Shown: positions 21,501 through 30,001, numbered from the stretch's first letter. The stretch is DNA of 64,000 bases from Kocuria massiliensis (GCF_900169715.1 NZ_LT835161.1:636716-700715); one strand, 5' to 3'. Made by a program: numbers and translations. Notes: generated by a model not told the origin, from the letters alone.

Positions 21501-22865
21501 GCCGACGCGGTCGTCGTCCTGGATGCGGAGTCCACTCCTTTCGGGACTTGCCTCGCCGCGTTGGCCCGCACTGACCAGGTCGTCGCCTTTGGTGACGAGC
21601 ACGCTGGTTACCCGCAGCCCTTCATCGTTTCGCCGACGACGGGCGGGGACCAACACGCCTCCACCGATTCCGTCGAGTCTGTCCTGGACGTCTTATCTCA
21701 GGTGGTCCCAGGAACCTCTCTTCGTCGAATCCACGAGGCACGCGACCAAACCCTGGTTTCCTATCTGAATCGGGCCTTCTACGCCGGCGAGCTGGAGACC
21801 ATGCCATACGGCGAGGAGGCGGTCTCGCCGCAGCGGTCCATCGTCGTGGACTATCTTCGGGATCCTCAGCCAGACGACCACGTGGGCGCTCCGATCATTG
21901 AGTCTCCCAAGGCTGAAGTCAGGGCCGTCGTGGAGATGGTCTTTGACCATGCGGCTCGCAATCCTCGACAGTCGCTGGCGGTCCTTACGGTGAGCACCCG
22001 ACACGCGGCCCGCATTGCCGAAGGTGTCCGGTTGGGTCTGGAGAGCCACCCAGAACTTCGGGAGTTCTTCGAGCCCGGATTGGAACCGTTCCGGATCTTG
22101 GACCTTGCCCGCGCGCAGGGTGTGACTCGCGATTGCGTGATTTTCTCCCTGGGCGTCGCTCCGGCGGCCGGCTCCCGTGCCTCGCACTTCGGCCAGTTGG
22201 CCGAGGAACGCGGTCGCCAGCGGTTCGTTAAGGCGATGACGACGGGACGCTTCCAGACCCGAGTGGTCAGCTCCTTGGATCTCGAGAGTCTCCAGGAAGC
22301 CGAACTCACGGGAGGCATGAAAGACCTTGTCGCGTTCTTGGACGAGTACGACAAGGCGCACGAGGGCTCGGATGGTGAGGAGGCCGTCTCCTCCATCCTG
22401 ACGACGGAACATGCCGGAAGTGACTTCCTCTCCGTGCACGATGTTCAGGAAGAAGAGTACAAATCCGATTGGCTCCTCGCGGACCTGGCACACCGTTTGC
22501 GTCGTGCCGGCGCGGAAGTGGCATTGACGCCGGGACAGGAAGTCGACGGCATCGCCACAGCCGCCACCGAGTCGCTGTCAGCGGGGGCCGTGCCTAGTCC
22601 TCGGGCTCGGACGGCAGGGGACCGGGACGGACAAAGCTCGCATGGCTTGCGTCTTCCCGTGGGTATTTCGACCGATGGCACACCTCGTTACGCCGCGTCG
22701 TCGGTCCGGGAACGTTCCCGACTGCGGCCCGAGCGGCTGGAACGGACTGGCTGGAACCACGCATCACTCTGGACGGTAGATGTTTTTACCGATCCTCAAT
22801 TCGTGGCCAACCGCATTCTGGGATATCTCGGGCTCGAGGCTCCTGCCGCGGAGAAGGACTCGTGA
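18573..22865 (+). CDS. DUF4011-type SF1 helicase-like protein with degenerate ATPase motifs
   Basis: 1430 residues. After a disordered acidic N-terminus of about 150 residues comes a DUF4011-like region (WLHQVDVYTGPDALLDFN), then a helicase-like core. The expected Walker A is APAGTQHLR at residues 447-455 with no lysine; motif II reads DAES (984-987) and motif III GDEHAGYP (1007-1014). These look like eroded SF1 motifs, so ATP hydrolysis is doubtful. The C-terminus has the family-typical LWTVDVFTDPQFVANRIL. GTG at 18573 has GAGG upstream; an ATG at 18453 is in frame. Overlaps the next gene by 4 bases. Confidence 0.75.
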   Translation: MTKPDPAEQHENDPSKDSASNSSRTSVPWATPQRVETTSDETLNRDASQSEVSDDEAPAGERNVHIARVGTAGAEAADPGSLDSMTTWATTPGDDAPTADSPQSDHEAASRADERPIAESRVRPEKSPAESQPSVTEREDSDPQPATENPTTVESNAEHELLLERWLHQVDVYTGPDALLDFNLVDNVHIDLTDSNPSGYAQLLAGRKTRLSTILRDRATFTNGVRAARAIRAKIFELDADHGLDAGYLAAGTASWFASRNPSGTPDGARGERRHIAPVLLAPIVINPHPDGDDFELRINGPARLNPAMVRQLRRDFGIDLYAEGVHRKATSGSRLTPDAVLEALRAVCMDVPGMHIEARTVISTFADLSDTVGSLPTSAESGLLRDVSHLNRAQINKPRTRREFATTPVPPDEVNPADEVLVYDADERVSEIVQRARAGESMTVTAPAGTQHLRAALNVVAGLLAEGKSVMVLAERRETLANVRRRLAELGLDDLTLEIGEEHSPEGLTRDFIESIVRYEKAVEPRLSGLHEDLVESRRKLVQHVESLRWRDERWGVSPLQAMQTLAELTSRENAPSTRVRFKRAVMDATVDREETVAQLERAAELRAFNPTTRTAPWYGARLVNTEETKQARALVREILEQTRSLRSEIGTSFESIGLSPENTLAGWKRQLNLLDGIRGSLKRFNRDIFLRPVTDLIAATASATWRRERGIEMSALQRSRLRRAAKEYIVPQVHIDDLHQALITVQEQREQWQEWALEGRTVQLPGQLEEMLTAYGRLSDDISDLAIVMEESPSRKDYFALSISELLETFEAMANDRFVLDTLPERDRLMHILRGKGLEELLADLEERHVPGPQVGAELDLAWWQSAFEIMLDRPEVNLVSGKSLAQWESTFRRSDAAHIASGPSRVRYSAARGWNRRVQLKPVQARELRQILKGAPIGLAGYFDRAPDVVAGLRPLWLSSPFGVGRALPSSARADAVVVLDAESTPFGTCLAALARTDQVVAFGDEHAGYPQPFIVSPTTGGDQHASTDSVESVLDVLSQVVPGTSLRRIHEARDQTLVSYLNRAFYAGELETMPYGEEAVSPQRSIVVDYLRDPQPDDHVGAPIIESPKAEVRAVVEMVFDHAARNPRQSLAVLTVSTRHAARIAEGVRLGLESHPELREFFEPGLEPFRILDLARAQGVTRDCVIFSLGVAPAAGSRASHFGQLAEERGRQRFVKAMTTGRFQTRVVSSLDLESLQEAELTGGMKDLVAFLDEYDKAHEGSDGEEAVSSILTTEHAGSDFLSVHDVQEEEYKSDWLLADLAHRLRRAGAEVALTPGQEVDGIATAATESLSAGAVPSPRARTAGDRDGQSSHGLRLPVGISTDGTPRYAASSVRERSRLRPERLERTGWNHASLWTVDVFTDPQFVANRILGYLGLEAPAAEKDS

Positions 22866-23152
22866 CCTCCGGGGACGCTGGCTCCTCCAAGCGTTCTGCC
22901 GATTCGTCGGGATCCGATGACGGTGGCGACGGACGAGATCAAGCTCGCCGTCGCTACCGTCACAAGGGACCCCGGCGCGCGACCGGCGGAACGGACATCA
23001 GCCAGGGCGAACCCGAACGCCTGGCCGGATTCGGGATGGCGTCCTCCGGTGGATTGTCGGCTTCCCTCCCGACAAGGGACGGTGCTTCGCGAGACAAGCT
23101 GGATGATCGTGGCCGGTGGATCCTGGAGCAACGACCCCCGCACTGGGGCTGA
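22862..23152 (+). CDS. Small hypothetical protein coupled to the helicase-like gene
   Basis: 96 residues, GTG start overlapping the stop of the upstream gene (GTGA) with GGAGAAGGA upstream, so translation is plausible. The sequence is polar and low-complexity (Ser, Gly, Arg, Asp) until the C-terminal RGRWILEQRPPHWG, which looks like a conserved end motif. No function recognised. Its stop is 8 bases from the end of the opposing SAF gene. Confidence 0.6.
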   Translation: MTSGDAGSSKRSADSSGSDDGGDGRDQARRRYRHKGPRRATGGTDISQGEPERLAGFGMASSGGLSASLPTRDGASRDKLDDRGRWILEQRPPHWG

Positions 23153-23160
23153 TCTGGTCA

Positions 23161-23862
23161 TCAGCGTTGCTTTCCTGGCTCAGATCCGCTGACGGCCTGG
23201 GGACGGGCCACGATCAGTACTTCGTCGGGCGTCGAACCCAGGACGGCCGCAGATTCCGAGTCGGCTCCCAGAAAGACGACGTTCTTGCCGGGGTCTCCAG
23301 AGGCCCACGTCGATGGGGTGTCTTCACTCCTGGAGGACCAAATGAGAATCGCGTCGGTGGTCCGTACTGGTCCGTGATCGTCATGACTCAACACTCGGAC
23401 GGAGGCTCCCGGGCCCAATAAGGAGACTGCCTCGGGATCCCTGACGCGCACCGCCACGGCCACTAGCCCCTCCGCTAGGTGTTCCGTGAGTTCCGGGGAG
23501 ACCAGCATGGACGAAAACACAGGCTGATCTCGCATGACCGGTACGGCCAGCGTGCGCTGTTCCACCGACTCGGGATTTGGTGGATCGCGCGGGAGATTCT
23601 CCGATAAAGCTCCCATGACCTCCACGGTTCTGAGGTCCGATGGCTCGATGCGGTGCCCTATGGGGAGATCCTTGGCGGCCACCACGATGTGGGACTTTTC
23701 TGAGGCATCCCGACTGGGCCAGAACATTCCGACGAGCGATGACCCGACGATGAGGAGAATTCCGAGGGTGCGCGAGCGGCGACTCAAGCGGCTTCGGATC
23801 CTGACGCGCAGAGGGATAGTCCTTCGAGGCCGTTGCGAGCGAGGGAATATCTTGGTCCACAT
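23161..23862 (-). CDS. SAF-domain protein (CpaB/FlgA-like), membrane-anchored
   Basis: 233 residues: a basic cytoplasmic start of about 30 residues, one membrane helix (TLGILLIVGSSLVGMFW), then a SAF domain beginning VVAAKDLPIGHRIEPSDLRTVEV, as in pilus-assembly protein CpaB/RcpC. No tad/flp pilus genes lie nearby, so the link to pili is family knowledge only. The product may instead be a stand-alone wall-associated protein. ATG start without a good Shine-Dalgarno. Confidence 0.72.
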   Translation of the reverse strand: MWTKIFPRSQRPRRTIPLRVRIRSRLSRRSRTLGILLIVGSSLVGMFWPSRDASEKSHIVVAAKDLPIGHRIEPSDLRTVEVMGALSENLPRDPPNPESVEQRTLAVPVMRDQPVFSSMLVSPELTEHLAEGLVAVAVRVRDPEAVSLLGPGASVRVLSHDDHGPVRTTDAILIWSSRSEDTPSTWASGDPGKNVVFLGADSESAAVLGSTPDEVLIVARPQAVSGSEPGKQR

Positions 23863-23976
23863 GACCCGAGAATCGCATGCTCGGTGAGTAGCCGCCCGCG
23901 ATGCGGTGGCAAACGCCGTCCCACGGTGAATAACTCGTCAACCCGCGACGGGAGAATGATTCTGTGGACGGACCAG

Positions 23977-24225
23977 TTATTCCCCGGAGGACGCCGTAGA
24001 ACTCGAACCCGAGCTCGACGACGAACCCGAAACGTTGGAATCGCTCGACTTTGAATCGGTGCTGTAGAAGCCGCTTCCCTTGAAGCTCACACCCACGGTG
24101 TTGAACTTTTTGCGAAGGCTCTTCTGGCCACATTCCGGGCATTCGGTGAGCGCGTCGTCCGTGAAGGCCTGACGGATATCGAACGCGTGCTGACAGTTCT
24201 TACAGACGTACGCGTAGACGGGCAT
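23977..24225 (-). CDS. FmdB family zinc-ribbon protein
   Basis: 82 residues. MPVYAYVCKNCQHAFD and ECPECG supply a zinc ribbon (Cys8, Cys11, Cys29, Cys32), the pattern of the FmdB putative regulatory family. The second half is Ser/Gly-rich and probably disordered. GAGGAG upstream supports the ATG at 24225. It follows the 5-FCL gene with a 53-base gap and is probably cotranscribed. Confidence 0.88.
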   Translation of the reverse strand: MPVYAYVCKNCQHAFDIRQAFTDDALTECPECGQKSLRKKFNTVGVSFKGSGFYSTDSKSSDSNVSGSSSSSGSSSTASSGE

Positions 24226-24278
24226 GAAGGGGCTCCTCGGGAATCCAGGGGGTGTACAGCCCTATATCCTACGGCTCA

Positions 24279-24896
24279 TCATGAGAGGCTCGTTAACCCG
24301 CGTTCGGTGCAGATCTGTCCAACGCGCGCGTCATGAGCCTCTGCCGGCACGGTACCGCTCGGAAAAATCTCCTCCGCGAAACATATGCCTACGTCTGCAC
24401 CGGGGTTCGGTCCCGCGGCGGCTTCGGCAAGTGCGGCGTCGTAATACCCGCCGCCGTAGCCTAAGCGAACACCGTTGGTGTCGAATGCCAGCGCTGGGAC
24501 CAGTCGGAGCGCGCAGCCGACGAACGCTTCGGTGGTTTGCCGGGGGCCGATGGGCTCCTCGATCCCGAACGGGCTACGGATCGTCTCGACCTGGGGGCTC
24601 CACGCGACCCAGTGCATGACGCGGTGGGGCAAGGTGATCGGCACGATCACGTTCCTCCCAGCGGCGTGAATCTCTGTCAAGGCCTCGTGAAGCGGAGGCT
24701 CCGACGGCGTCGGTAGGAAGGCGGCAACCGTTTCTCCGCGCGAAACCTGGCCCATCACCAGGTCGAGCAAGGTATCCCGCCATTGAGCCGCGAGGCGACG
24801 TCGGACTGTTCCCGTGGAGTCCGATCTCACGCGCTCCGCCCTCAACTCAAGGACGTCGCGCCTCAATTGCGCCTTGTCGGAGCCTGGATTGGGCAT
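24279..24896 (-). CDS. 5-formyltetrahydrofolate cyclo-ligase
   Basis: ATP-dependent conversion of 5-formyl-THF to 5,10-methenyl-THF (folate one-carbon pool). The C-terminal GVRLGYGGGYYD is the diagnostic nucleotide/substrate motif, and the N-terminal KAQLRRDVLELRAERV is the usual opening. I chose the ATG at 24896 (205 residues, AAAGG upstream); the open frame runs back to 25040 without homology. Divergent from galU. Confidence 0.88.
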   Translation of the reverse strand: MPNPGSDKAQLRRDVLELRAERVRSDSTGTVRRRLAAQWRDTLLDLVMGQVSRGETVAAFLPTPSEPPLHEALTEIHAAGRNVIVPITLPHRVMHWVAWSPQVETIRSPFGIEEPIGPRQTTEAFVGCALRLVPALAFDTNGVRLGYGGGYYDAALAEAAAGPNPGADVGICFAEEIFPSGTVPAEAHDARVGQICTERGLTSLS

Positions 24897-25081
24897 CTGG
24901 AGGGACCTTTCCGGACGAATCGATGTAGCCCTCGTCAACCGAAGTGGTAACCCGGAAGATTGTTGGACCGGTGGGAAATACCTTCCGGTGACCATGTCAC
25001 GGCTATGTTTGGCCGGTGGATTGCCTCGGAAAGGTGGCAAAACTCCCGAATTTTCGAGGGCTCTCAGCTATTCTGAATTGT

Positions 25082-25996
25082 ATGTCCGCAAATGATTCAC
25101 AAAAACCCGTCACCAAAGCCGTCATTCCGGCCGCAGGGTTGGGTACACGGTTCTTACCTGCCACCAAGGCGAGCCCCAAGGAAATGTTGCCGGTGGTGGA
25201 CCGGCCGGCTATTCAGTACGTCGTGCAGGAAGCTGTTTCCGCAGGTCTCGAAGACATCCTCATGATTACGGGGCGTTCCAAACGGGCCCTCGAGGATCAT
25301 TTTGACCGGATTCCCGATCTTGAGGCTTCCCTCAAGGAACAGGGAAAGGATGCCCTTCTCGCATCGGTGCAGCAGGCCACGGCGTTGGGCGAACTGCACT
25401 ACCTGCGCCAAGGTGACCCCAAGGGACTGGGCCACGCGGTGTTGCGTGCCAAAACCCACGTGGGGGATAACCCCTTCGCGGTGCTTCTGGGCGATGATCT
25501 CATCGATGAAAAAGAAGATCTGCTGGAGCGCATGATTACTGCTCAGCAGTCCACGGGTGGCAGCGTCGTCGCCCTCATGGAAGTTCCTCAGGACCAGATC
25601 AGCGCTTACGGCTGCGCCGCGGTGGAAGCCGTGGAGGGTGAAGAGTACGTCAAGGTTACTGGCATGGTGGAGAAGCCTAAGCCGGAGGAAGCTCCTTCGA
25701 ACTTGGCCATCATCGGACGGTACGTCCTGCACCCGCACGTCTTCGATGTTCTCGAGAACACTCCTCCCGGACGCGGTAACGAAATTCAGCTGACGGATGC
25801 CTTGGAAACCATGGGGCAGGGCACCGGCGAAGGCGATGGCGTTTACGGCGTCATCTTCAAGGGACGTCGATTCGACACCGGTGACAAGCTGTCCTACCTC
25901 AAGGCCAACGTGATCCTCGCGGCAGAACGTGACGATCTGGGCCCTGGCCTGCGGAGCTGGCTTAAGGAGTTCGTGGAGACCCTTCCCGAAAGCTAG
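25082..25996 (+). CDS. galU: UTP-glucose-1-phosphate uridylyltransferase
   Basis: Makes UDP-glucose for envelope polysaccharides and glycolipids. The N-terminal AVIPAAGLGTRFLPATKASPK is the nucleotide-binding signature, with EMLPVVDRPAIQYVVQEAV and VEKPKPEEAPSNLAIIGRY following. 304 residues from the ATG at 25082, normal length. A strong terminator follows, so it appears to be transcribed alone. Confidence 0.96.
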   Translation: MSANDSQKPVTKAVIPAAGLGTRFLPATKASPKEMLPVVDRPAIQYVVQEAVSAGLEDILMITGRSKRALEDHFDRIPDLEASLKEQGKDALLASVQQATALGELHYLRQGDPKGLGHAVLRAKTHVGDNPFAVLLGDDLIDEKEDLLERMITAQQSTGGSVVALMEVPQDQISAYGCAAVEAVEGEEYVKVTGMVEKPKPEEAPSNLAIIGRYVLHPHVFDVLENTPPGRGNEIQLTDALETMGQGTGEGDGVYGVIFKGRRFDTGDKLSYLKANVILAAERDDLGPGLRSWLKEFVETLPES

Positions 25997-26020
25997 GTCT
26001 GAACTCACAGCGAACCGTGC

Positions 26021-26058
26021 GAGGCGGGGCACCCTGGTGGGTTGCCCCGCCTCGTTTT
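26021..26058 (+). terminator. Terminator of galU
   Basis: 12-base perfect stem (CGAGGCGGGGCA and its complement) with a roughly 10-base loop, followed by TTTTT. Confidence 0.9.
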
Positions 26059-26141
26059 TCGTGAATTGACCACTCGAAAAATTCATGGATGAGGGGCGTG
26101 ACACACCCTGTTGGAAATCCCTTGGGGCGTGATTTCCGGGC

Positions 26142-26147
26142 TAAACT
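26142..26147 (+). promoter_or_regulatory. Putative -10 of leaderless SepX-like transcript
   Basis: TAAACT, 6 bases, then the GTG start at 26154; no Shine-Dalgarno sequence. Confidence 0.5.
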
Positions 26148-26153
26148 ACAAGC

Positions 26154-27284
26154 GTGTCTTTTTCATGGGTTTCAGCTTCCAGCCTGTTGTTGGTGGTTGC
26201 TTTCGTCGTCGTTTTTTGGTCGGTGCGTGTCATCGATCGACGTCGCCGTCCAACAGTCGTCGCGCAAGTCAGCGCGAGCGATATTATGGAGGACACAGAA
26301 CCCGCCTTCCCCCGGGACCACGTGCTACTGCGTCAAAGGAATGACATGTACAGTAACCAGTCCCCGAGCACACTAAACGTGAGCTCAGACGACGTCGAGG
26401 CCCGGCGTGGCATCACGGAAGAAGAATCCGTACACCCGGCCGAGAATCCTCGACAGGAAGGTGTTCGTGTTCCGCGTCCGTCGCGAAAGACGACTAGCGG
26501 CACGGCAGATCATGCCCAGAACGCCACACCTCACATTCGCTGGGGTCGTACCGGAGTTGCCCTCTTCGGTCTGGCGGCGCTGCTCACCGGCGTTGTGACC
26601 GCAATTCTCGCGCCCATCACCGCAGTTTCCTGGACCTTGCCGGTCTTCGCTTTCATCCTGGGTCTCGGGGCGTTCGTGAGCCTGCGCTACCTTGCCTTGG
26701 CCGACCGCCAGGCGGTCGCTCGTCCGGCAACTGTCCCCGCAGATGATCGTTCTGCAGAGTGGGCCGAAGATTATGAAGCTGAACAGCTTGCGTCGACCCC
26801 GGAATCTACGCAGGGCCTAGTGGTCAAGGACCGGGAGAGTTTCTTCAACGCTGAAGGCACCAGTTCGGCCCGTACCGAAGGCGCCCCCTCGGATCGTGAT
26901 GTGAAGCGCGACTCCGAGACAATTGCGGCGAGCCTGCCCTCTGTCCAGGAAGCGCCTGCGCAGACCGAGTACGACCATTCTGAGAATGTCCCCTTCGTCG
27001 AAGAGCCTGGGCTGGATATCGAGACTCTTCGGGAGCAGGCCCGTCGAGTCGCGGCGGGAAAGCCGATCGCGTTCACCCCTGCGACGAGCGAATGGTCGCC
27101 CGTGGAATTGCCCAAGCCGATGTACATCGACGCCCCCGAAGCGCGGCGTCCGGCTCCTACTCCGGCGGTGGCTCCCGAAACTCCTCAATCCACCTCGACG
27201 ACGGTCACGGAAGCTGCCTCAAAGGGCAACAGCAGCCGGTCGCAGCTCAATCTCGACGATGTTCTCTCTCGCCGCAGGGCATGA
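26154..27284 (+). CDS. Three-helix membrane protein, possible SepX/GlpR homologue
   Basis: 376 residues. One helix at about 5-27 (SASSLLLVVAFVVVFWSVRVI), a cytoplasmic polar loop of about 100 residues, two helices at about 132-180, and a disordered C-terminus ending NLDDVLSRRRA. This topology and the position after galU recall the septation protein SepX (Streptomyces) / the gephyrin-like protein receptor (Corynebacterium), encoded near galU and moeA. Sequence similarity cannot be tested here, and moeA and rimJ are absent from this locus, so the assignment is tentative. Apparently leaderless. Confidence 0.45.
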   Translation: MSFSWVSASSLLLVVAFVVVFWSVRVIDRRRRPTVVAQVSASDIMEDTEPAFPRDHVLLRQRNDMYSNQSPSTLNVSSDDVEARRGITEEESVHPAENPRQEGVRVPRPSRKTTSGTADHAQNATPHIRWGRTGVALFGLAALLTGVVTAILAPITAVSWTLPVFAFILGLGAFVSLRYLALADRQAVARPATVPADDRSAEWAEDYEAEQLASTPESTQGLVVKDRESFFNAEGTSSARTEGAPSDRDVKRDSETIAASLPSVQEAPAQTEYDHSENVPFVEEPGLDIETLREQARRVAAGKPIAFTPATSEWSPVELPKPMYIDAPEARRPAPTPAVAPETPQSTSTTVTEAASKGNSSRSQLNLDDVLSRRRA

Positions 27285-27313
27285 TCCACGCCCAGCTCAA
27301 CGAAAAGTGATGG

Positions 27314-27348
27314 AAAGCAACCCGCCGGCTCTACCGGCGGGTTGCTTT
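27314..27348 (+). terminator. Bidirectional-type terminator hairpin
   Basis: Perfect 15-base stem beginning AAAGCAACCCGCCGG with a 5-base loop; A-run before and T-run after. Confidence 0.88.
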
Positions 27349-27419
27349 GTCGATAGGGTTATTGCAGGGACCGAACCACGGCCGCAATGATGCAGCGCGG
27401 CAGAAAGAGAAGACAGCCG

Positions 27420-28979
27420 ATGAGTAGCTCTCACGAAGAAATTGAACGTAAGTACGAGGCACCCGCCGACGCGGACGTGCACCCCGACCTGAGCGAACTG
27501 AACCACCTCACGCCGGACGAACACCCCGATGACCAGCATCTGGAAGCAACCTACTTCGATACCCCGGGGCGGGCCTTGGGCGCCAACAGGGTCGTGGTGC
27601 GGCGTCGTCGTGGCGGGCATGACGAAGGCTGGCACGTGAAATTTGCCCTCGGGGATACGCGCCACGAAGTCCACTACGACCTTCTTAAGACGTCGTCCGC
27701 GATGCCGGCCGCCGTCTCGTCCCTGCTGGGCGGGATCACCCTGGGCGAGGAACTGGCGCCCATTGCTGAATTGACCACGCAGCGGCGTCGGACGGTTCTT
27801 CGCGATGACGAGGGCCGCGAGGTCGCAGAGGTGTGTGACGACACCGTTCATTCGACGGATTTCTCGACCGGCACGGAGCGTCAGTGGCGGGAATGGGAAG
27901 TTGAGCTGTTGGATGAAACCCTCGGTGAGAAGGCCCAGAACAAGGTCTTTAAGAAGGTCGAAAAGGTTCTCAAGCGTGCGGGCGCCACGTCGTCCACCGC
28001 GACCGCCAAGATTGCCCGCGCGCTGGGCCAGGACCCAGCCTTCGACGAGTCGGCTCAGATCGAGATCCAGGAGTCGCCTCAGCCTGCTCAGTCCACGCCT
28101 GCGTTGACCGGAGCTCAGAAGCTCATTTCGGCAGCGTTGCACGAATACCTCGACGACGTCCCCGCACTGGACCTCGGTGTGCACGCGGGCGTCGAGGATT
28201 CGGTGCATCAGCTCCGTATTCGTTTGCGCGGCCTCCGGAGCATCCTGCGGGGTCTACGAGGGATCATCGATGCAGATACCGAGAAGAGGCTTTCAGAAGG
28301 CCTCAAGGCGAGCGGTGGCAGTTTGAGCCCGTATCGCGACCTCGAGGTAGTGCGCGAGGTTCTTAGTGAGAGCGACCAATGGGAGCGACTCACCCAGGTC
28401 GCCCGAGATGAGATCTCGGAGGTGCTGGTCGAGGAGGAGGCGGCGGCCTTGCGCTCTGCGACCACACGATTGCGTTCTGAGGAGCATCTCGCGGTGCTCA
28501 CGGAATTGCGCGCCGTCGCGGCCCAGCCGGTTCTGGAGGCCCATGCCGCGGACTGGTCGGGAAAGAAGGTCGCCAAGGCGATGCTTTCGGCGCTCAATGA
28601 GCGCTTGGTCCGTCGTGGTGGGAAAGTTGGCGACCAGGGGGACCCGGTCATGGAAGAGGCCCTTGAGGGCCTGCACGACGTGCGGAAAGCCGCGAAATCG
28701 CTGCGTTACGTCATCGATACCTTGTCGGCGGAGTCGGCCGTGCCTAAGAAGAAGCGCGACGAGGTCAGTTCGGAACGCCACGATGCCAAGAAGTTGCAGT
28801 CGCAATTGGGCCGCACCATGGATCTGAAGGCGGCGGTGGATTGGCTGGATCACGCCGCGCGAGTCTTCCAGCGTCGGAAACAGGATCGGTACGCGCTGGG
28901 AGTGCTTGCCGGTGCGACGGCGGTTCACTTGGAGAAATCCCTGGATCATGGACTCGATTTGGTGAACGAGCTCGACTGA
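27420..28979 (+). CDS. CYTH and CHAD domain protein
   Basis: 519 residues. The N-terminal CYTH tunnel fold has the EIERKYE motif (acidic-basic triphosphate/metal site), and the C-terminal CHAD domain (from about residue 235) is helical with conserved histidines (VHQLRIRLRGLRS, HDVRKAAKSLRY). CYTH enzymes hydrolyse or use triphosphates; CHAD domains bind polyphosphate, so a role in polyphosphate or tripolyphosphate metabolism is likely. ATG at 27420 fits the homology start. Monocistronic between two hairpins. Confidence 0.9.
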   Translation: MSSSHEEIERKYEAPADADVHPDLSELNHLTPDEHPDDQHLEATYFDTPGRALGANRVVVRRRRGGHDEGWHVKFALGDTRHEVHYDLLKTSSAMPAAVSSLLGGITLGEELAPIAELTTQRRRTVLRDDEGREVAEVCDDTVHSTDFSTGTERQWREWEVELLDETLGEKAQNKVFKKVEKVLKRAGATSSTATAKIARALGQDPAFDESAQIEIQESPQPAQSTPALTGAQKLISAALHEYLDDVPALDLGVHAGVEDSVHQLRIRLRGLRSILRGLRGIIDADTEKRLSEGLKASGGSLSPYRDLEVVREVLSESDQWERLTQVARDEISEVLVEEEAAALRSATTRLRSEEHLAVLTELRAVAAQPVLEAHAADWSGKKVAKAMLSALNERLVRRGGKVGDQGDPVMEEALEGLHDVRKAAKSLRYVIDTLSAESAVPKKKRDEVSSERHDAKKLQSQLGRTMDLKAAVDWLDHAARVFQRRKQDRYALGVLAGATAVHLEKSLDHGLDLVNELD

Positions 28980-29384
28980 CGCGAACGGGGAGGGATAATG
29001 CCCACCTCCCGATTCGTTTGCACGGTTAAAGCGGATGGCCCCGGGGAGTACCCGGGGCCATCCTTTGCATCACACACAGGAAGAAGGTCTTCACTCAATT
29101 CGGAGGCACCAACCGCGCTAAGTCCAATGTTCCGGACCGTCCCAGGTTTGCCTCCCGGCTATTTGGTAATGAAAACATTACCTAATTGAGAAGTGGGTCG
29201 CTAGCCCCAAGTTAGGGTTACCTTGGGTTTCTTGATGACAAGGCGTCGTTAAGTTCCCCAATTGGCGGAATAGCGGGGGAGTATGGGGCCTTCCGTGGCT
29301 CCGATGATCACAAGTTGTGTTGGATATCACTCACACTAAAGGGGCGAATACGGGTTCCACGGAGTGATTCGGTAAGGTCAAGGT
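28980..29384 (+). other. Gene-free stretch with two hairpins
   Basis: Holds an imperfect hairpin at about 28982-29018, a strong terminator at 29033-29065, and then about 300 bases of more AT-rich sequence. I see no gene, tRNA or recognised riboswitch. Confidence 0.5.
29033..29065 (+). terminator. Terminator after the CYTH-CHAD gene
   Basis: GGATGGCCCCGGG, 5-base loop, then the exact complement, followed by TTT. Confidence 0.82.
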
Positions 29385-29885
29385 ATGCGCGAGTGGATCG
29401 AGGGCCTGGATCTGTGGATAGCGATCCTCTTCTTTTGGTCCGGCGGGATCATGAGGTCTTCCGCGATCTATGGCCTGGCACGGGCCGCTTCTGCCGGTGG
29501 ACGCCGTGCCTCCACCATCAATCTGGCCTTTGATTCCGCTATTTATCGTCGAGCCGAGGCCGTGGTTCATCGCTGGGGCGTACTGGCGGTCCCGGCCTGT
29601 TACCTGACCGTGGGCTTCCAGACCGCTGTCCTCGCGGTGACGGGGCTAACTCGCATGCCTTTGCCCCGATGGATTCCGGCCATGTTGGTGGGAACTCTCA
29701 TGTGGGGAGTCATCTACGGAACCATTGGCATGGCCGTGGTGTGGGCTTGGTTGCAACGGCCCTGGTTCGCCGTCTTGGCAATTGGCGTGGTGATCGTGGC
29801 CGTGGTGGCGGTGCGGTACTGGAGGCGCCGATCACGCGTCGTGGGGGACGAGGCATCGTCCGAGCTTCCGCGGGATCCTCACTGA
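29385..29885 (+). CDS. Small polytopic membrane protein, weakly DedA-like
   Basis: 166 residues with four predicted helices (LWIAILFFWSGGIM, WGVLAVPACYLTVGFQTAVL, WIPAMLVGTLMWGVIYGTIG, WFAVLAIGVVIVAVVAV). The spacing of a Trp-Gly-containing helix, a Pro-Arg turn and a G-T-L-x-W helix recalls the core of DedA/VTT proteins, but the signature arginine-glycine motif is missing. Function unknown. A TAAGGT box 6 bases before the ATG suggests a leaderless message. A terminator and tRNA-Ala follow. Confidence 0.6.
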   Translation: MREWIEGLDLWIAILFFWSGGIMRSSAIYGLARAASAGGRRASTINLAFDSAIYRRAEAVVHRWGVLAVPACYLTVGFQTAVLAVTGLTRMPLPRWIPAMLVGTLMWGVIYGTIGMAVVWAWLQRPWFAVLAIGVVIVAVVAVRYWRRRSRVVGDEASSELPRDPH

Positions 29886-29894
29886 TCCAAAAAA

Positions 29895-29920
29895 GGGACG
29901 CGGTTCACTGACCGCGTCCC
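29895..29920. terminator. Bidirectional terminator between membrane gene and tRNA-Ala
   Basis: GGGACGCGGT, 6-base loop, ACCGCGTCCC. On the minus strand it is followed by six T, serving the tRNA; on the plus strand by TACATTT. Confidence 0.88.
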
Positions 29921-29928
29921 TACATTTG

Positions 29929-30001
29929 TGGAGCTAAGGGGAATCGAACCCCTGACCTTTTCATTGCGAACGAAACGCTCTACCAACTGAGCTATAGCCC
30001 C
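29929..30001 (-). tRNA. tRNA-Ala (anticodon CGC)
   Basis: Minus-strand cloverleaf of 73 bases: acceptor GGGGCTA paired with TAGCTCC, D stem GCTC/GAGC, anticodon loop TTCGCAA giving CGC (reads GCG), T stem AGGGG/CCCCT with TTCGATT loop. The CCA end is not encoded. Confidence 0.95.

Noticed and set aside
20217..21656. 479-codon minus-strand frame inside the helicase-like gene
   Set aside because: Antisense shadow in high-GC DNA, no domain, no ribosome site, and the plus-strand gene is supported by homology.
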